Assembly: GCA_945888375.1 (NCBI GenBank)
Contig: CAMCZZ010000003.1
Location: 1-64,000 of the forward strand
Length of the DNA: 64,000 nt
Direction of reading: 5' to 3'
DNA from: Akkermansia muciniphila
GTDB lineage: Bacteria > Verrucomicrobiota > Verrucomicrobiia > Opitutales > Opitutaceae
A program made the translations under genes and the position numbers. Numbering within the stretch: the first letter of the stretch is position 1; every line of letters begins with the position of its first letter. Positions 11,435 through 20,446 of the stretch are shown piece after piece. The notes below the pieces were generated by a model. That model made no database searches and was not told the DNA's origin. It saw only the letters and a program-made list of their open reading frames with translations.

Positions 11435-11938
11435 TCAGGTCCCCGCGACAAAAGCGATGCTCTTGATCTCAATGCGTTCGCTTGGGGTGCTGCGCTCCGG
11501 ACCAGCGGTCGGCACGGTGGCGATCGCCTCCAACACTGCATCGCCGGCCACGAGTTGGCCAAAAGCCGTGTATTGTTTATCCAGGAAACGGGCTTCTCCG
11601 TGGCAGATGAAAAACTGGGAACCAGCGCTGTCCGGACTCGAAGAGCGGGCCATAGAAAGCACACCCCGCACGTGCGCCTTGGCATTGAACTCCGCCTTGA
11701 TCTGGTAGCCGGGACCACCGGTGCCGGGCTGCCCGCGAGCCCCAGTCTTGGAGTTCGGGCAACCACCCTGAATCATGAAGCCTTTGATGATACGATGGAA
11801 GGCTGTGCCATCATAAAAGCCCTGCTGGGCGAGCTTCTTGAAATTCTCGACGTGCCCGGGCGCGACGTCGGGCCAAAATTCGAGGGTAAGATCGCCCTTG
11901 GTGGTGGTGATTACGGCCAATTCTTTGGTGGTGCTCAT
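11435..11938 (-). CDS. Peptidyl-prolyl cis-trans isomerase, cyclophilin type
   Basis: Single-domain cyclophilin of 167 residues that speeds proline isomerisation during folding. Family motifs are present: FKKLAQQGFYDGTAFHRII (active-site Phe/His/Arg region, ~35-53), GFMIQGGCPN, FNAKAHVRGVLSMARS and SAGSQFFICH (~105-114). No signal peptide is evident after MSTTKELAV, so it is probably cytoplasmic. A plus-strand frame is open across it but is an antisense shadow of the downstream desulfurase frame. It is divergent from that gene with 69 bp between starts. Confidence 0.95.
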   Translation of the reverse strand: MSTTKELAVITTTKGDLTLEFWPDVAPGHVENFKKLAQQGFYDGTAFHRIIKGFMIQGGCPNSKTGARGQPGTGGPGYQIKAEFNAKAHVRGVLSMARSSSPDSAGSQFFICHGEARFLDKQYTAFGQLVAGDAVLEAIATVPTAGPERSTPSERIEIKSIAFVAGT

Positions 11939-12007
11939 GGATGGAAAAAACGACCCTCACCTTCGCGCTTCCCGCCGGCAAGCCCACACTCCAGTTTATT
12001 CCATCTG

Positions 12008-13159
12008 ATGCCGTATTTTGACCACAACGCCACCACACCCTTGGCCGACTGCGCCCGCGAGGCATGGCTACGCATTCAGACCGAGAACTGGCACAACCCC
12101 TCCAGCCCTACCCGTGCCGCCGCCCGCGCCCGCATCCGCTTGGAATCCTACCACGAAGCCGTGGCCATTATGCTCGGGGGCGAACCCTCCCACTACATTT
12201 TCAACTCTGGTGCCACCGAGGGAGCCCATGCCGTGCTGGCACACTGGGCGCAAAAACTGCCTGCCCAAGCAAGAATAGCCGTCTCAGCAACGGAGCATGC
12301 CTGCGTGCTCGCAGCCGCGGGTCACTACTTTCCCAACCGCATCGACTGGCTGCCTCACGAAGGCGGCGGCTTCGTGCCACCGGCCGCAATCTCAAACGCG
12401 ATTGCAGCCGGCGCCGCTGGTATTGTGGTAATGGCCGCCAATAATGAAACCGGTGTGCTGCAACCCTGGCCCGAAATTGCCGCAGCCTGCCAACGTGCCT
12501 CGGTTCCCTACCTCTGCGATGCCACTCAGTGGCTGGGCAAACTACCAGGCGCCGGACTTGGTTCGAATAACACATGGATTATTGCCAGCGGACACAAATT
12601 CGGTGCCCCCAAAGGAGTTGGGTTCATTAAATTACCCAAGTCGCTGCCCGAGCTCCAAAAACCTGGCGGAGGGTTGCAGCAAAATGGTCATCGCGCCGGC
12701 ACCGAAGACCTGGCAAGTATCGCCGCATTCACCGCCGCCCTCGTGGAGGCGGAACAAAAACATGTCCTCTGGGAATCACAACGCCTTGCCTGGAGGGATC
12801 ATTTTGAAAAGGCCTTGCTCTCCTCGATCCCCGGATTACAAGTTATTGGACAGCAATGGGAAAGGCTCTGGAATACCAGTCTGCTTATAGTTCCCTGCGG
12901 CACACAAAGCCAATGGGTTACAAAGTTAGACAAGGCCGATTTCCAAATTTCCACCGGGGCCGCCTGCACTGCGGGTAAAGAGGGGCCATCGCACGTCCTA
13001 GCAGCCCTCGGTTTACCCGCAGAATTAGCCAGGCAGGCCCTGCGCATCAGCTCCGGTTGGCAGACCACTGAACAAGACTGGCAGGAACTGCAGGCCATAT
13101 TTCAAAAAACTAACCATAGTATCATGACGTCAATTGGTTTTATAGAACATAAAACCTAA
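12008..13159 (+). CDS. Cysteine desulfurase-family PLP enzyme (NifS/IscS-like)
   Basis: Class V aminotransferase fold, 383 residues. It opens with YFDHNATTPLAD, the family N-terminal motif. SATEHACVL gives the PLP-stacking His, DATQWLGKLP the PLP Asp region, and ASGHKFGAPKGVGF the Schiff-base Lys (near residue 199). STGAACTAGKEGPSHVL gives the mobile-loop Cys (near residue 320) that would carry the persulfide. The open frame extends about 690 bases upstream but is antisense to the cyclophilin there, so I start at ATG 12008. No IscU/SufU partner is adjacent. It could supply sulfur for clusters, tRNA or the ThiF-rhodanese protein at 48 kb; that pairing is a guess. AT content rises in the last third. 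Confidence 0.9.
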   Translation: MPYFDHNATTPLADCAREAWLRIQTENWHNPSSPTRAAARARIRLESYHEAVAIMLGGEPSHYIFNSGATEGAHAVLAHWAQKLPAQARIAVSATEHACVLAAAGHYFPNRIDWLPHEGGGFVPPAAISNAIAAGAAGIVVMAANNETGVLQPWPEIAAACQRASVPYLCDATQWLGKLPGAGLGSNNTWIIASGHKFGAPKGVGFIKLPKSLPELQKPGGGLQQNGHRAGTEDLASIAAFTAALVEAEQKHVLWESQRLAWRDHFEKALLSSIPGLQVIGQQWERLWNTSLLIVPCGTQSQWVTKLDKADFQISTGAACTAGKEGPSHVLAALGLPAELARQALRISSGWQTTEQDWQELQAIFQKTNHSIMTSIGFIEHKT

Positions 13160-13211
13160 TCACCGCCGCTAGAGAGTTAGTAACAATACGTCAGACTGAT
13201 CGCAATTTTCC

Positions 13212-13244
13212 GTAAAAAAACCCGGCCCTCGCGGACCGGGTTGA
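13212..13244 (-). terminator. Rho-independent terminator of the Wzc-like gene
   Basis: Stem CCCGG(C)CC...GG(A)CCGGG with a short loop. Read on the minus strand it is followed by a run of seven T (bases 13220-13214). It begins four bases after the stop of the tyrosine-kinase gene, so it ends that minus-strand unit. The convergent desulfurase gene may also use the hairpin. Confidence 0.85.
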
Positions 13245-13247
13245 AAA

Positions 13248-15485
13248 TTAATTTGCAACAGGCTCTTTTTTCTCGGCATCGCGAACATCCGGACCGTCAT
13301 CCGATGCACCCACGACATAATAGTCCTTGTAGGACTTGTCATAATATTGCGCGTAGTAGTAACCAGAAACAGCGAGATTCAAACCATTCAGCACCGCGCC
13401 AAAACAAGTGACATTAGACTCCAGCAAGCGACGGGCCGCGGATTGTGCCGCCTTACGCCGAACCTTGTTAAAGAAGATGGTAAAAATAGAGCCGTCCACC
13501 AGTGGCAATACCACCAAGGCATCGCTAACCGCTGCGATTGGCGGCGTGTCGATGAAAACACGATCGTAGCGTTTACGAAGATCGGAAATCATGATCTCGA
13601 AACTCTTGTTGTTTAAAATTTGCGTAGGATTTTTGGCACGACCACCCGTAGGTATAACATCCAGATTCGGGTGAACGTCCTTCAGGATGACCTCGTCAAT
13701 GGTGGCCGATCCAGCGCATATATCGATCACGCCCTTGAGATTCTCGCGGCGGAAGGACTTGTGGATATTCGGTTTGCGCAAATCGCAATCCACCACGCAC
13801 ACCTTGTCGCCATGGGCGGCGTAAGTAAGGGCAAGATTAGTGGTGGTAAATGACTTACCCTCACCAGGAATTGTGGAGGTGGTTAAAATTACCTTGGCAT
13901 CCTTGGCGTCATCCCGAAGACGGAGACTCGAATGGAGGGTCAGGAAAGCCTCGGAAACTTGACGATCGGCGTTGTTAACCACAATCTGGGCCTTGTCCGG
14001 TTGCTCCATCTTCTTGATCTGCGGGATAATTCCGAGCAAGGGGAGACCCACCACCGACTCGATATCGAAGGAGCTCTTTACCCGGTCATCGATGAACGCG
14101 ACGAAAAAGGCAAAAGCGAGACCAAGACCAAGACCGCCAACTAGTCCGATACCAATATTCAAGACGATCTTGGGTTCAACATAACGATTGGGCAGAGAAG
14201 GAACCGCGGAGTCGACCTTGCGCGCACCACTATTTTCCATAGTCGCCTGCATGTTGACCTCGCGCATACGCGCAATGAGATTAGTCAATATCTCATTATT
14301 AATCATAAATTCACGTTCCTGAGCTGAATACTGAACGGCCAAGCGATCCAAGGCCAAGGTGGCCGTAGATGCTTCCTCAAGGTTCTTGCGTGCCTGCTCA
14401 TCGTTGCGCATGGCGTTTTCATATTCAGCTTTGATACTTGCGGCGGAAGAGGCCAAGGCACGCTCCAACTCCCGTTCAGACTGCGCCAAGTTGTTACTGG
14501 CCTCAATCATGGTCGGATGTTTGTCGCGATACCGTTCGCGCATTTGCGCAATCTCAATTTTCCGGCTGGCAACTTGCTGGGTAAGCTGAGCAATGTTGGG
14601 GTTTTGGGATATATAGGGTAATTCAGCGAGATCGGATTTACTCTCCAAACGCTCTTGAACCTGTTTCCAACGAATCTCGGATTGCTTGAGCTGGGACTGC
14701 GTCTGGGTTACTAGCAAATTCAGCTGCTTTAAGGTCTCGGTAACGATGTCCTTACGCTGGTCCAATGAAACCATATCGTTTTTTTCGCGATATGCCTGCA
14801 AGGCCAGCGCCTGTTCCTCCACTCTCTTCCGTTGTTGCTCGGCACGGATTTGCAAATCTTCCACTGCGCGCATGGATTCATCGATTCGCACGCGGGCATT
14901 CCACTGCAAGAACTCATCCACAAACATGTTAGATATCTTGGCCGCAATCACCGGATCAGGATGCCGGTATGAAACTTGAACCACCAAACTCAGGCGCAAA
15001 GGCACAATTTTACGATTTTCACCCAAAACTTCTAAGGGGGTAAGCGGATCACCCCAGCGGCCTTTTTCATAAGGCGCCATGAATTGCCGTAATTCATCAC
15101 CGGTAATACGATCCGCAACACGCTTGATGATAACCGCACTCTCCAAGACCTTCACCAAGGTGTTCAAATCTTCGGTGGATAGCACACGCGTCTCCACGAC
15201 GGACTCAGCCTGGATAACTTTGGCGTCTTGGCGAAGAACCTGAATACTGGCCACAGATTCGTAGATCTTCGTCTGACTAAAGGTATAAACCAGCGCCGAG
15301 GAAAAGACGACCAGGAACACTACGACGACATACCAAACTCGTTCGCGGAGAATGAGGAGATAATCATTCAGGCTTCGCTGGGCGGCGCTTTCGCCATAAC
15401 CCGGGGCATTATAGCCATAGCCATAACCGCCGTTGCCGTAATCGGCAGGCGGAGCGCCTGCCGGTTGCTTATTTTGCGAATCCAT
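13248..15485 (-). CDS. Polysaccharide co-polymerase / tyrosine autokinase (Wzc-like)
   Basis: Inner-membrane protein of 745 residues that controls chain length and export of capsule or exopolysaccharide. It has a Gly/Tyr-rich cytoplasmic N-terminus, a first membrane helix (~50-70) and a Wzz-type periplasmic domain with long coiled coil (~190-420). The second helix lies near 460-480. The BY-kinase domain carries Walker A TIPGEGKSFTTT (near 537), Walker A' VCVVDCDLRKPN and Walker B VFIDTPPIAA. A C-terminal Tyr cluster, SGYYYAQYYDKSYKDYY, is the expected autophosphorylation site. It lies 20 bp downstream of the Wza-like gene and is surely co-transcribed with it. No glycosyltransferase, Wzx or Wzy lies beside it. 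Confidence 0.95.
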   Translation of the reverse strand: MDSQNKQPAGAPPADYGNGGYGYGYNAPGYGESAAQRSLNDYLLILRERVWYVVVVFLVVFSSALVYTFSQTKIYESVASIQVLRQDAKVIQAESVVETRVLSTEDLNTLVKVLESAVIIKRVADRITGDELRQFMAPYEKGRWGDPLTPLEVLGENRKIVPLRLSLVVQVSYRHPDPVIAAKISNMFVDEFLQWNARVRIDESMRAVEDLQIRAEQQRKRVEEQALALQAYREKNDMVSLDQRKDIVTETLKQLNLLVTQTQSQLKQSEIRWKQVQERLESKSDLAELPYISQNPNIAQLTQQVASRKIEIAQMRERYRDKHPTMIEASNNLAQSERELERALASSAASIKAEYENAMRNDEQARKNLEEASTATLALDRLAVQYSAQEREFMINNEILTNLIARMREVNMQATMENSGARKVDSAVPSLPNRYVEPKIVLNIGIGLVGGLGLGLAFAFFVAFIDDRVKSSFDIESVVGLPLLGIIPQIKKMEQPDKAQIVVNNADRQVSEAFLTLHSSLRLRDDAKDAKVILTTSTIPGEGKSFTTTNLALTYAAHGDKVCVVDCDLRKPNIHKSFRRENLKGVIDICAGSATIDEVILKDVHPNLDVIPTGGRAKNPTQILNNKSFEIMISDLRKRYDRVFIDTPPIAAVSDALVVLPLVDGSIFTIFFNKVRRKAAQSAARRLLESNVTCFGAVLNGLNLAVSGYYYAQYYDKSYKDYYVVGASDDGPDVRDAEKKEPVAN

Positions 15486-15505
15486 TTCGTTTAATTCAAA
15501 ATTGT

Positions 15506-16135
15506 TTAGAAAATACGCTCTTCAACCTGAATCACATCATCAACCTGCAGCGCCCAAAGATTGGCTGAGCGGCTTTCCATCAACTTGTCCGCATTGATGG
15601 TAAAAGTCGTGCTGACTCCCTTTTCATCCGTGCGGATGATCTTCACTTTGGAACGATCCGCCAATCGACTGAAACCGCCGGCTCTCGCCACGGCCTCCAG
15701 CAAAGTAAGGCCGCGCTCGGGAGGAAAAGGCACCGCCTGCGGGGAATTGACCGAACCGATCACGTTCACCGCCCGCTCAGCATACTTTAGAACAATTAAC
15801 GTGACTTGGGGATTAACTAAAAAGTCTCGATCATAAAGCTGGCGTATCATTTCCTCCACTTGTCGAACACTGCGATTTTTGACCGAGACATTACCAATCA
15901 AAGGCAGTGACACAGTATACTCTTGAGAGACGGAAACCTCGCGAGTAAGATCTTCCTCCTTATATACTTTGACCTGTAAAATGTCGGCCGGCCGCAAAAC
16001 ATAATCCGTAGAAATCGCGAGCGTCGTGGACTCAGGGCTGGGCGCTACGACCTCAGCGGCGCCAAGAGGTAAACATGCGTAGAAGCCGGTGACGCAGAGA
16101 ATGAAAAAATGTGAGGGAAATCGAAGAAAGCGCAT
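15506..16135 (-). CDS. Polysaccharide export protein, Wza-like (Poly_export + SLBB)
   Basis: Periplasmic or outer-membrane export component of 209 residues. A hydrophobic signal segment (FFILCVTGFYACLPLG) ends near residue 26. It lacks a clean lipobox, so lipidation is doubtful. The Poly_export domain begins with YVLRPADILQVKVYKEED (~45-62), followed by one SLBB domain (VNVIGSVNSPQAVPFP). It is shorter than E. coli Wza and lacks its extra SLBB copy and C-terminal helix region, as in many compact export proteins. A strong hairpin lies just upstream, between it and the barrel gene, so it probably has its own promoter or depends on read-through. Confidence 0.92.
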   Translation of the reverse strand: MRFLRFPSHFFILCVTGFYACLPLGAAEVVAPSPESTTLAISTDYVLRPADILQVKVYKEEDLTREVSVSQEYTVSLPLIGNVSVKNRSVRQVEEMIRQLYDRDFLVNPQVTLIVLKYAERAVNVIGSVNSPQAVPFPPERGLTLLEAVARAGGFSRLADRSKVKIIRTDEKGVSTTFTINADKLMESRSANLWALQVDDVIQVEERIF

Positions 16136-16141
16136 AGGGAC

Positions 16142-16178
16142 AAAAAAACGGAAGAAGACCGAAATCTTCTTCCGTTTG
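16142..16178 (-). terminator. Rho-independent terminator after the outer-membrane barrel gene
   Basis: Perfect 11-bp stem ACGGAAGAAGA/TCTTCTTCCGT with a small loop. On the minus strand it is followed by seven T. It lies between the barrel gene (upstream) and the Wza-like gene (downstream), so it either separates them or attenuates export-gene transcription relative to the abundant barrel protein. Confidence 0.88.
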
Positions 16179-16210
16179 TTCTAATTTAGACAGTGAAAAC
16201 TAAAACAATC

Positions 16211-17350
16211 TTAGTAGCGGACATTGGCGCTGATCGAAACGATGTTCGCATCGAAATCAGCGTTGCCCTGCTTACCGGCGGAAGCGTTATCAAAATGGCT
16301 GATGCTGGTGTCGAAGGACAGATACTTGTTGTAGGTATAAGAAACACCTACCCGAGCTGAGATAAAGGTGTCGTCGCGGTCGAAGCCCTGGAAGCTGGTT
16401 TGCTCCAAACCTAAAGAAGAGAAGGCGCTGAAATCTTCGGCGATTTTAGACCGGGCGCCCAAAGAAATTGAAGCCTTCTCCTGGCGGACACCAGTTGCGC
16501 CGGTTCCGAAGTCATTGCTGGCATCCAGAGTAAACTGGGTCTTTTGAGTAAAGACGTAGGTCAAGGCAGCCTTGAGACCGATACCATCGCTATCGCTGTT
16601 TGCGGCATCTCCAGAGCGGGAGTTGAAACCAACCGAGAAGCTTCCGAGGAGTTTGGGAGTAAACTCACCGCGAGCACCCACGTTCACGTAGGTGTCCATG
16701 TAGTCTTTATCTTTGATAGCAACTTGAGTGGCACGGTATTGAACACCAAGGCCGAGGTCGAGCTTGGGCTTGACGGCGAAATAGTAGTTCACCGGAACCA
16801 CATAAATGTCACGATCCAAGAGGCCGAAGACACCGACGTATTGGGTGGAATCATACTGCAAACCAACTCCAACCTTCGACTTCTTGGTCAGGCTGAGTTC
16901 AGCATTGCCGCCTGCGGTGTAAACGTCCGAACGAACAAGACTTGCGTCGGTTTGCCCTAATATATCGCGATTGTTCTGGAACTGCTCGTTGAAGGAAGCA
17001 TTTAAATCCAAGCGGAGCTTGGAGCCCTCGTAGGTGGACTTGGCAAAGAAATTGGCAAGAACCTCGTTGAGGTAGCTGTTGTCCGTATAGGCCGTGAAAC
17101 GCTCAGAGAACGCCACGGTGCCCTTGGTCAAGGAGCTCTTTCCGAAGGTCAGCTCCACACCAGGAGCAAATTCAAAAATGGTGTCCTGAAGCTCATTGCT
17201 TGAAAGGAAGGTCAGATTGTCCTCGTAACGGGCTTCCGAGCGGGCGGTCAAAAAAAGTTCGGCATTGTCACCGATGGCGAGGAAAGGTGCCGCGAAAACA
17301 GGCGTGGCGGCAAGGGCTGAAAGAAGGGCGAGGCGGCTCTTGGTTGTCAT
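16211..17350 (-). CDS. Outer-membrane beta-barrel protein of the polysaccharide locus
   Basis: A 379-residue secreted protein. The signal peptide MTTKSRLALLSALAATPVFA cleaves near residue 20. The rest alternates short amphipathic strands rich in Gly, Tyr, Asp and Phe (for example KVGVGLQYDSTQYVGVFG and LGLGVQYRATQVAIKD). It ends in ISANVRY with an aromatic C-terminal residue, the usual beta-barrel ending recognised by BamA. This resembles the outer-membrane barrel proteins found with exosortase/EPS loci. It could be an alternative export pore or a surface anchor; the sequence does not decide. It is divergent from the TPR protein, with about 260 bp between the starts. Confidence 0.8.
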   Translation of the reverse strand: MTTKSRLALLSALAATPVFAAPFLAIGDNAELFLTARSEARYEDNLTFLSSNELQDTIFEFAPGVELTFGKSSLTKGTVAFSERFTAYTDNSYLNEVLANFFAKSTYEGSKLRLDLNASFNEQFQNNRDILGQTDASLVRSDVYTAGGNAELSLTKKSKVGVGLQYDSTQYVGVFGLLDRDIYVVPVNYYFAVKPKLDLGLGVQYRATQVAIKDKDYMDTYVNVGARGEFTPKLLGSFSVGFNSRSGDAANSDSDGIGLKAALTYVFTQKTQFTLDASNDFGTGATGVRQEKASISLGARSKIAEDFSAFSSLGLEQTSFQGFDRDDTFISARVGVSYTYNKYLSFDTSISHFDNASAGKQGNADFDANIVSISANVRY

Positions 17351-17483
17351 AGTTAAATTGGGATTAGTTGATAAGACCTGAAAGAATCGGAGAGGGGAGG
17401 CAAGCCTTGTTTAAATTCCTTGGGGTAAGTTAACCGAAGCGACACAAACATAAGCAAACGCAACAAAAATGCAGTAAGGACCA

Positions 17484-17518
17484 TGAGCTTTGCAAGCTCG
17501 GAAATGCCTTTCGAAGGC
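17484..17518. promoter_or_regulatory. Paired small palindromes in divergent upstream region
   Basis: GAGCTTTGCAAGCTC (17484-17498) and GCCTTTCGAAGGC (about 17506-17518) are adjacent short dyads. They lie in the AT-richer gap between the barrel gene (minus) and the TPR gene (plus). They could be hairpins in a leader or a protein-binding site shared by both promoters. No known regulator motif was recognised and no clear promoter boxes are claimed. Confidence 0.35.
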
Positions 17519-17616
17519 TCTTAACCCCCTTTGAATAAATTTTTTAAAGTATAACGAATAACCCATTTGGGACTCTAGGTTTGCAGCCGGCTGGCCCTCC
17601 TTTCTATGTCAGGTTT

Positions 17617-19296
17617 ATGGCTGAATCTACCCCACCCCAATCTACCCCTAAGCCAAATTCGCCTCAATCGAGCGGGACAAAATCCCCAAAATTAACCCCT
17701 CCCAAAGCCGCTTGGGAAAATTTCCTGCCGGTTCGTTTGAAGCAGACTCCGCTGGGAACGAGTGTCCGCATAATCTGGCCGCTGGCGGCCCTATGGATGA
17801 TCTTGCTCGGTTTGATCAGTTGGCTCGGCCTCGCAACCGGCGCGTATCTTTTTGTCAAATACCGTCGCGACTTCAGTGAGGTGCAGTTCAAGCACATGCT
17901 TTTTTATCCGGCTGAACGGGAAAACTACCGAGTGGCACGGGGTGATTACCTGATCGCACTTTCACAAAAAGAACTTGAGGCGAAAAAATTCCGCGAGGCT
18001 TTCTACCATCTTCGTGTCGGCGCAAGCATGGCACCGCGCAACCGTGATGGACGCATGCTGCTGGCTCAATTTTATGTCGTTTGGCAACGTCCTGACCTCG
18101 CGCACAAGCTCCTGGCAGAAGGGCTTGAGGACCACGCCGGGGATCAGGACTATCTGCAAGCTACTTTCAGTTTTTTGCTTCAGCGCCAAGAAGACTACGA
18201 GTTGATCCAAATCGCCGACCGTCTTTTGGCCAGTTCCGAGCGTAACGGCATGCCCGACGAGCGCCTGCGCCTGATCGCGACGGCCCGCGCCACCGCCCAG
18301 TTTTTCCGCGGCAATTACGACGCGGCTGAGGATACCATTCGCGAGTATCGCATCGCAGATTCGATCGACGGTCGACTGCTTGCTGTTCGCGTCGCTTGGG
18401 CCCGGGGCGAACGCGAGTCAGCCCTAGCCGCTCTGCAGAGCATGACAGAAGAGTTGCCGGATAACGAACAGGTATATGCCCAATACACCTCCTACTTGCG
18501 GGAAGGTGGCCGGGACGATGAGCTGCGCCGGCAGGCCGTCCTGCGACAACTCTCTTACCCCGACCGGCCGCGGGCCCGCGTCGACCTGCTTTATCTTTAT
18601 AATAAAGCAAACGAAGATAATAACTTACAAATGAGCGTGGAAGATCTTTTCCGCGACTTTGGTGCCAATGGAGAGGTGATGCTGGCGCTGGGCGACTTTG
18701 CCGCCAATACCGGCCGCCCCGAACTCGCGCGGCGCGTCTACGATCATTGCAAAGTCGCACAACTGCCTTGGGATGGTGCCGCGCTCATGACGGTCGAGGC
18801 CTACGTGGTCGCGAAACGCTACCGGGAAGCTCTCGAAGCGTGCACTGGCCTGCAAAAAGAAAACCCCGAATGGGGAAAACGTTTTTACTCGGTTTTTAAC
18901 GGTCTCCAAGCCATCGCCAATTTCGGTCTCTCCGACGTCGAGGCGGCCGAGCTTTTTTTGAGCAACTTCCTCGCCCAATCCGGCGTTCGCGCTGAAAATC
19001 TCGTGGCTGTTTCGAATCGCCTGCTAAGCGTCGGCGCCGACGATCAAGCTCGCCTCGTGCTGGCCCAGGCAGTCCGCGCAGACCCCCTTAACCAAACCGC
19101 CTTGACCGGATTAATCCGCCTAGATCTTGCAGCCGGCCGGGCGGAGGCAGTGAGCCCACATATCGAAACCTTGCTCACGACGAGAACCCCGCCCCGCCTC
19201 TTGCTTCGGGAGGCCTATGACCGTCTCGCCAGCGACCGTTTCCTGCTCATTCCGCAAAGGGCGACGCTGCTCAAAGCGATAAAAAACTATCTCTAA
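17617..19296 (+). CDS. TPR-containing membrane protein of the polysaccharide locus
   Basis: 559 residues starting at ATG 17617 (an upstream in-frame TTG adds 12 residues). A Pro/Ser-rich cytoplasmic head is followed by one membrane helix (~52-75, IWPLAALWMILLGLISWLG). The long helical remainder has degenerate TPR pairs, such as AFYHLRVGASMAPRNRDGR and ARLVLAQAVRADPLNQTAL. No enzyme motif is visible. Its layout (one helix then TPR array) matches the protein at 41488 encoded just before the exosortase. TPR proteins commonly accompany exosortase/EPS loci as scaffolds. Here it is divergent from the barrel-Wza-Wzc genes. The role is inferred from context only. Confidence 0.75.
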   Translation: MAESTPPQSTPKPNSPQSSGTKSPKLTPPKAAWENFLPVRLKQTPLGTSVRIIWPLAALWMILLGLISWLGLATGAYLFVKYRRDFSEVQFKHMLFYPAERENYRVARGDYLIALSQKELEAKKFREAFYHLRVGASMAPRNRDGRMLLAQFYVVWQRPDLAHKLLAEGLEDHAGDQDYLQATFSFLLQRQEDYELIQIADRLLASSERNGMPDERLRLIATARATAQFFRGNYDAAEDTIREYRIADSIDGRLLAVRVAWARGERESALAALQSMTEELPDNEQVYAQYTSYLREGGRDDELRRQAVLRQLSYPDRPRARVDLLYLYNKANEDNNLQMSVEDLFRDFGANGEVMLALGDFAANTGRPELARRVYDHCKVAQLPWDGAALMTVEAYVVAKRYREALEACTGLQKENPEWGKRFYSVFNGLQAIANFGLSDVEAAELFLSNFLAQSGVRAENLVAVSNRLLSVGADDQARLVLAQAVRADPLNQTALTGLIRLDLAAGRAEAVSPHIETLLTTRTPPRLLLREAYDRLASDRFLLIPQRATLLKAIKNYL

Positions 19297-19307
19297 AATC
19301 ACGCTCC

Positions 19308-20402
19308 TCAGGCGACCAAAACCTGATCCAGCGCGGCCAAAAACCGCTCGTTTTGCACCGAGTTGCCCACCGTCACGCGGACCCACTCGGGCATGCCATA
19401 GGGCTTCATCGGTCGCACAATCACCCCGCGCCGCTGCAACTCGGCAAAAACCCGGGCGCCATCCCCCACCCTTACCAGCAAGAAATTCGCCACACTGGGC
19501 ACGATCTCGAGCCCTCGGCCGGCCAAGGCCGACTCGAGCTGGCGCAAACCTGCTGCGTTAGTCACACGTGCCCGCGCCATGAAATCGGCGTCGTCGAGCG
19601 CGGCGACCGCCGCCGCCTGCCCGATAGCATTGACGTTAAAGGGCTGCCGCACGCGATTGAGCAGGCCGGCCAGTTCGGGCGAAGTGTAGCCATAACCAAC
19701 CCGCAGGGAGGCGAGGCCGAAAATCTTAGAAAAAGTCCGCAAGCCGATGACCTTTCTTCCCTCGGCCAGCAACGGCCGCAGATCGGGGGGATTGTCCAGA
19801 TACTCGGCATAGGCTTCGTCAAAAACAAAAACCACCTGCTCAGGCAGTCCCCTCACCAAAGCGTGGATCTCCGCCTCCGTATTGGCTGTTCCCGTGGGGT
19901 TGTTTGGACTGGGCAAAAAAACCAGCTTGGTGCGCGGAGTCACCGCCCGGGCCAAGGCTTCCAGATCATGACGGTGCTCAACCAGCGGCACCTCCACGGG
20001 ACGAGCGCCAAAAAGCAGTGCGACCAGCTTGTAGACGATGAACGCCGGCGCACCCATCACCACCTCATCGCCTGGACGCAGGAAAACGTGCCCCAGCAGC
20101 TCGAGAAGCTCGTTAGAGCCATTGCCGACCACGAATTGCTCGGCCGCCAGCCCATGGCGTGCGGCCAGTTTTTGCCGCAGCACAAAACAACCGCCGTCAG
20201 GATAAAGCTCACTGTGAGCAAGCGCACGCGTGGCGGCCGCCAACGCGAGGGGCGAGGGGCCGAGCGGGTTTTCATTCGAGGCCAGTTTCAGGATTCCGGC
20301 CGGATCCAGGCCGAGCTCACGGGCGACGTCCTCGATCGGTTTGCCCGGCTCGTAGACCGGCTGGGTGAGGACGCTGGGGTTGACAAGGGCGGAGAGAGTC
20401 AT
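19308..20402 (-). CDS. hisC: Histidinol-phosphate aminotransferase
   Basis: PLP enzyme of histidine synthesis, converting imidazole-acetol phosphate and glutamate to histidinol phosphate. The 364-residue fold type I protein has LKLASNENPLGPSPLA (~29-44), VGNGSNELLELLG, SPNNPTGTANTEAE, VFDEAYAEYLD and the PLP Lys in RTFSKIFGLASLRVGYG (near 222). I start at ATG 20402 (MTLSALVNPSVL), because the 28-residue upstream extension is unlike the family. It is last in a minus-strand run after the FloA group, 44 bp from the preceding gene. hisH and hisB lie 30 kb away, so the pathway is scattered. Confidence 0.95.
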   Translation of the reverse strand: MTLSALVNPSVLTQPVYEPGKPIEDVARELGLDPAGILKLASNENPLGPSPLALAAATRALAHSELYPDGGCFVLRQKLAARHGLAAEQFVVGNGSNELLELLGHVFLRPGDEVVMGAPAFIVYKLVALLFGARPVEVPLVEHRHDLEALARAVTPRTKLVFLPSPNNPTGTANTEAEIHALVRGLPEQVVFVFDEAYAEYLDNPPDLRPLLAEGRKVIGLRTFSKIFGLASLRVGYGYTSPELAGLLNRVRQPFNVNAIGQAAAVAALDDADFMARARVTNAAGLRQLESALAGRGLEIVPSVANFLLVRVGDGARVFAELQRRGVIVRPMKPYGMPEWVRVTVGNSVQNERFLAALDQVLVA

Positions 20403-20446
20403 GGAAGCCCAGCCAAACCCGCCCGGGCGCGCGGGCCAAGGCGTTT

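Noticed and set aside
11315-12007. Upstream extension of the desulfurase frame
   Set aside because: It runs antisense to the cyclophilin gene and the NifS-like protein starts normally at ATG 12008.
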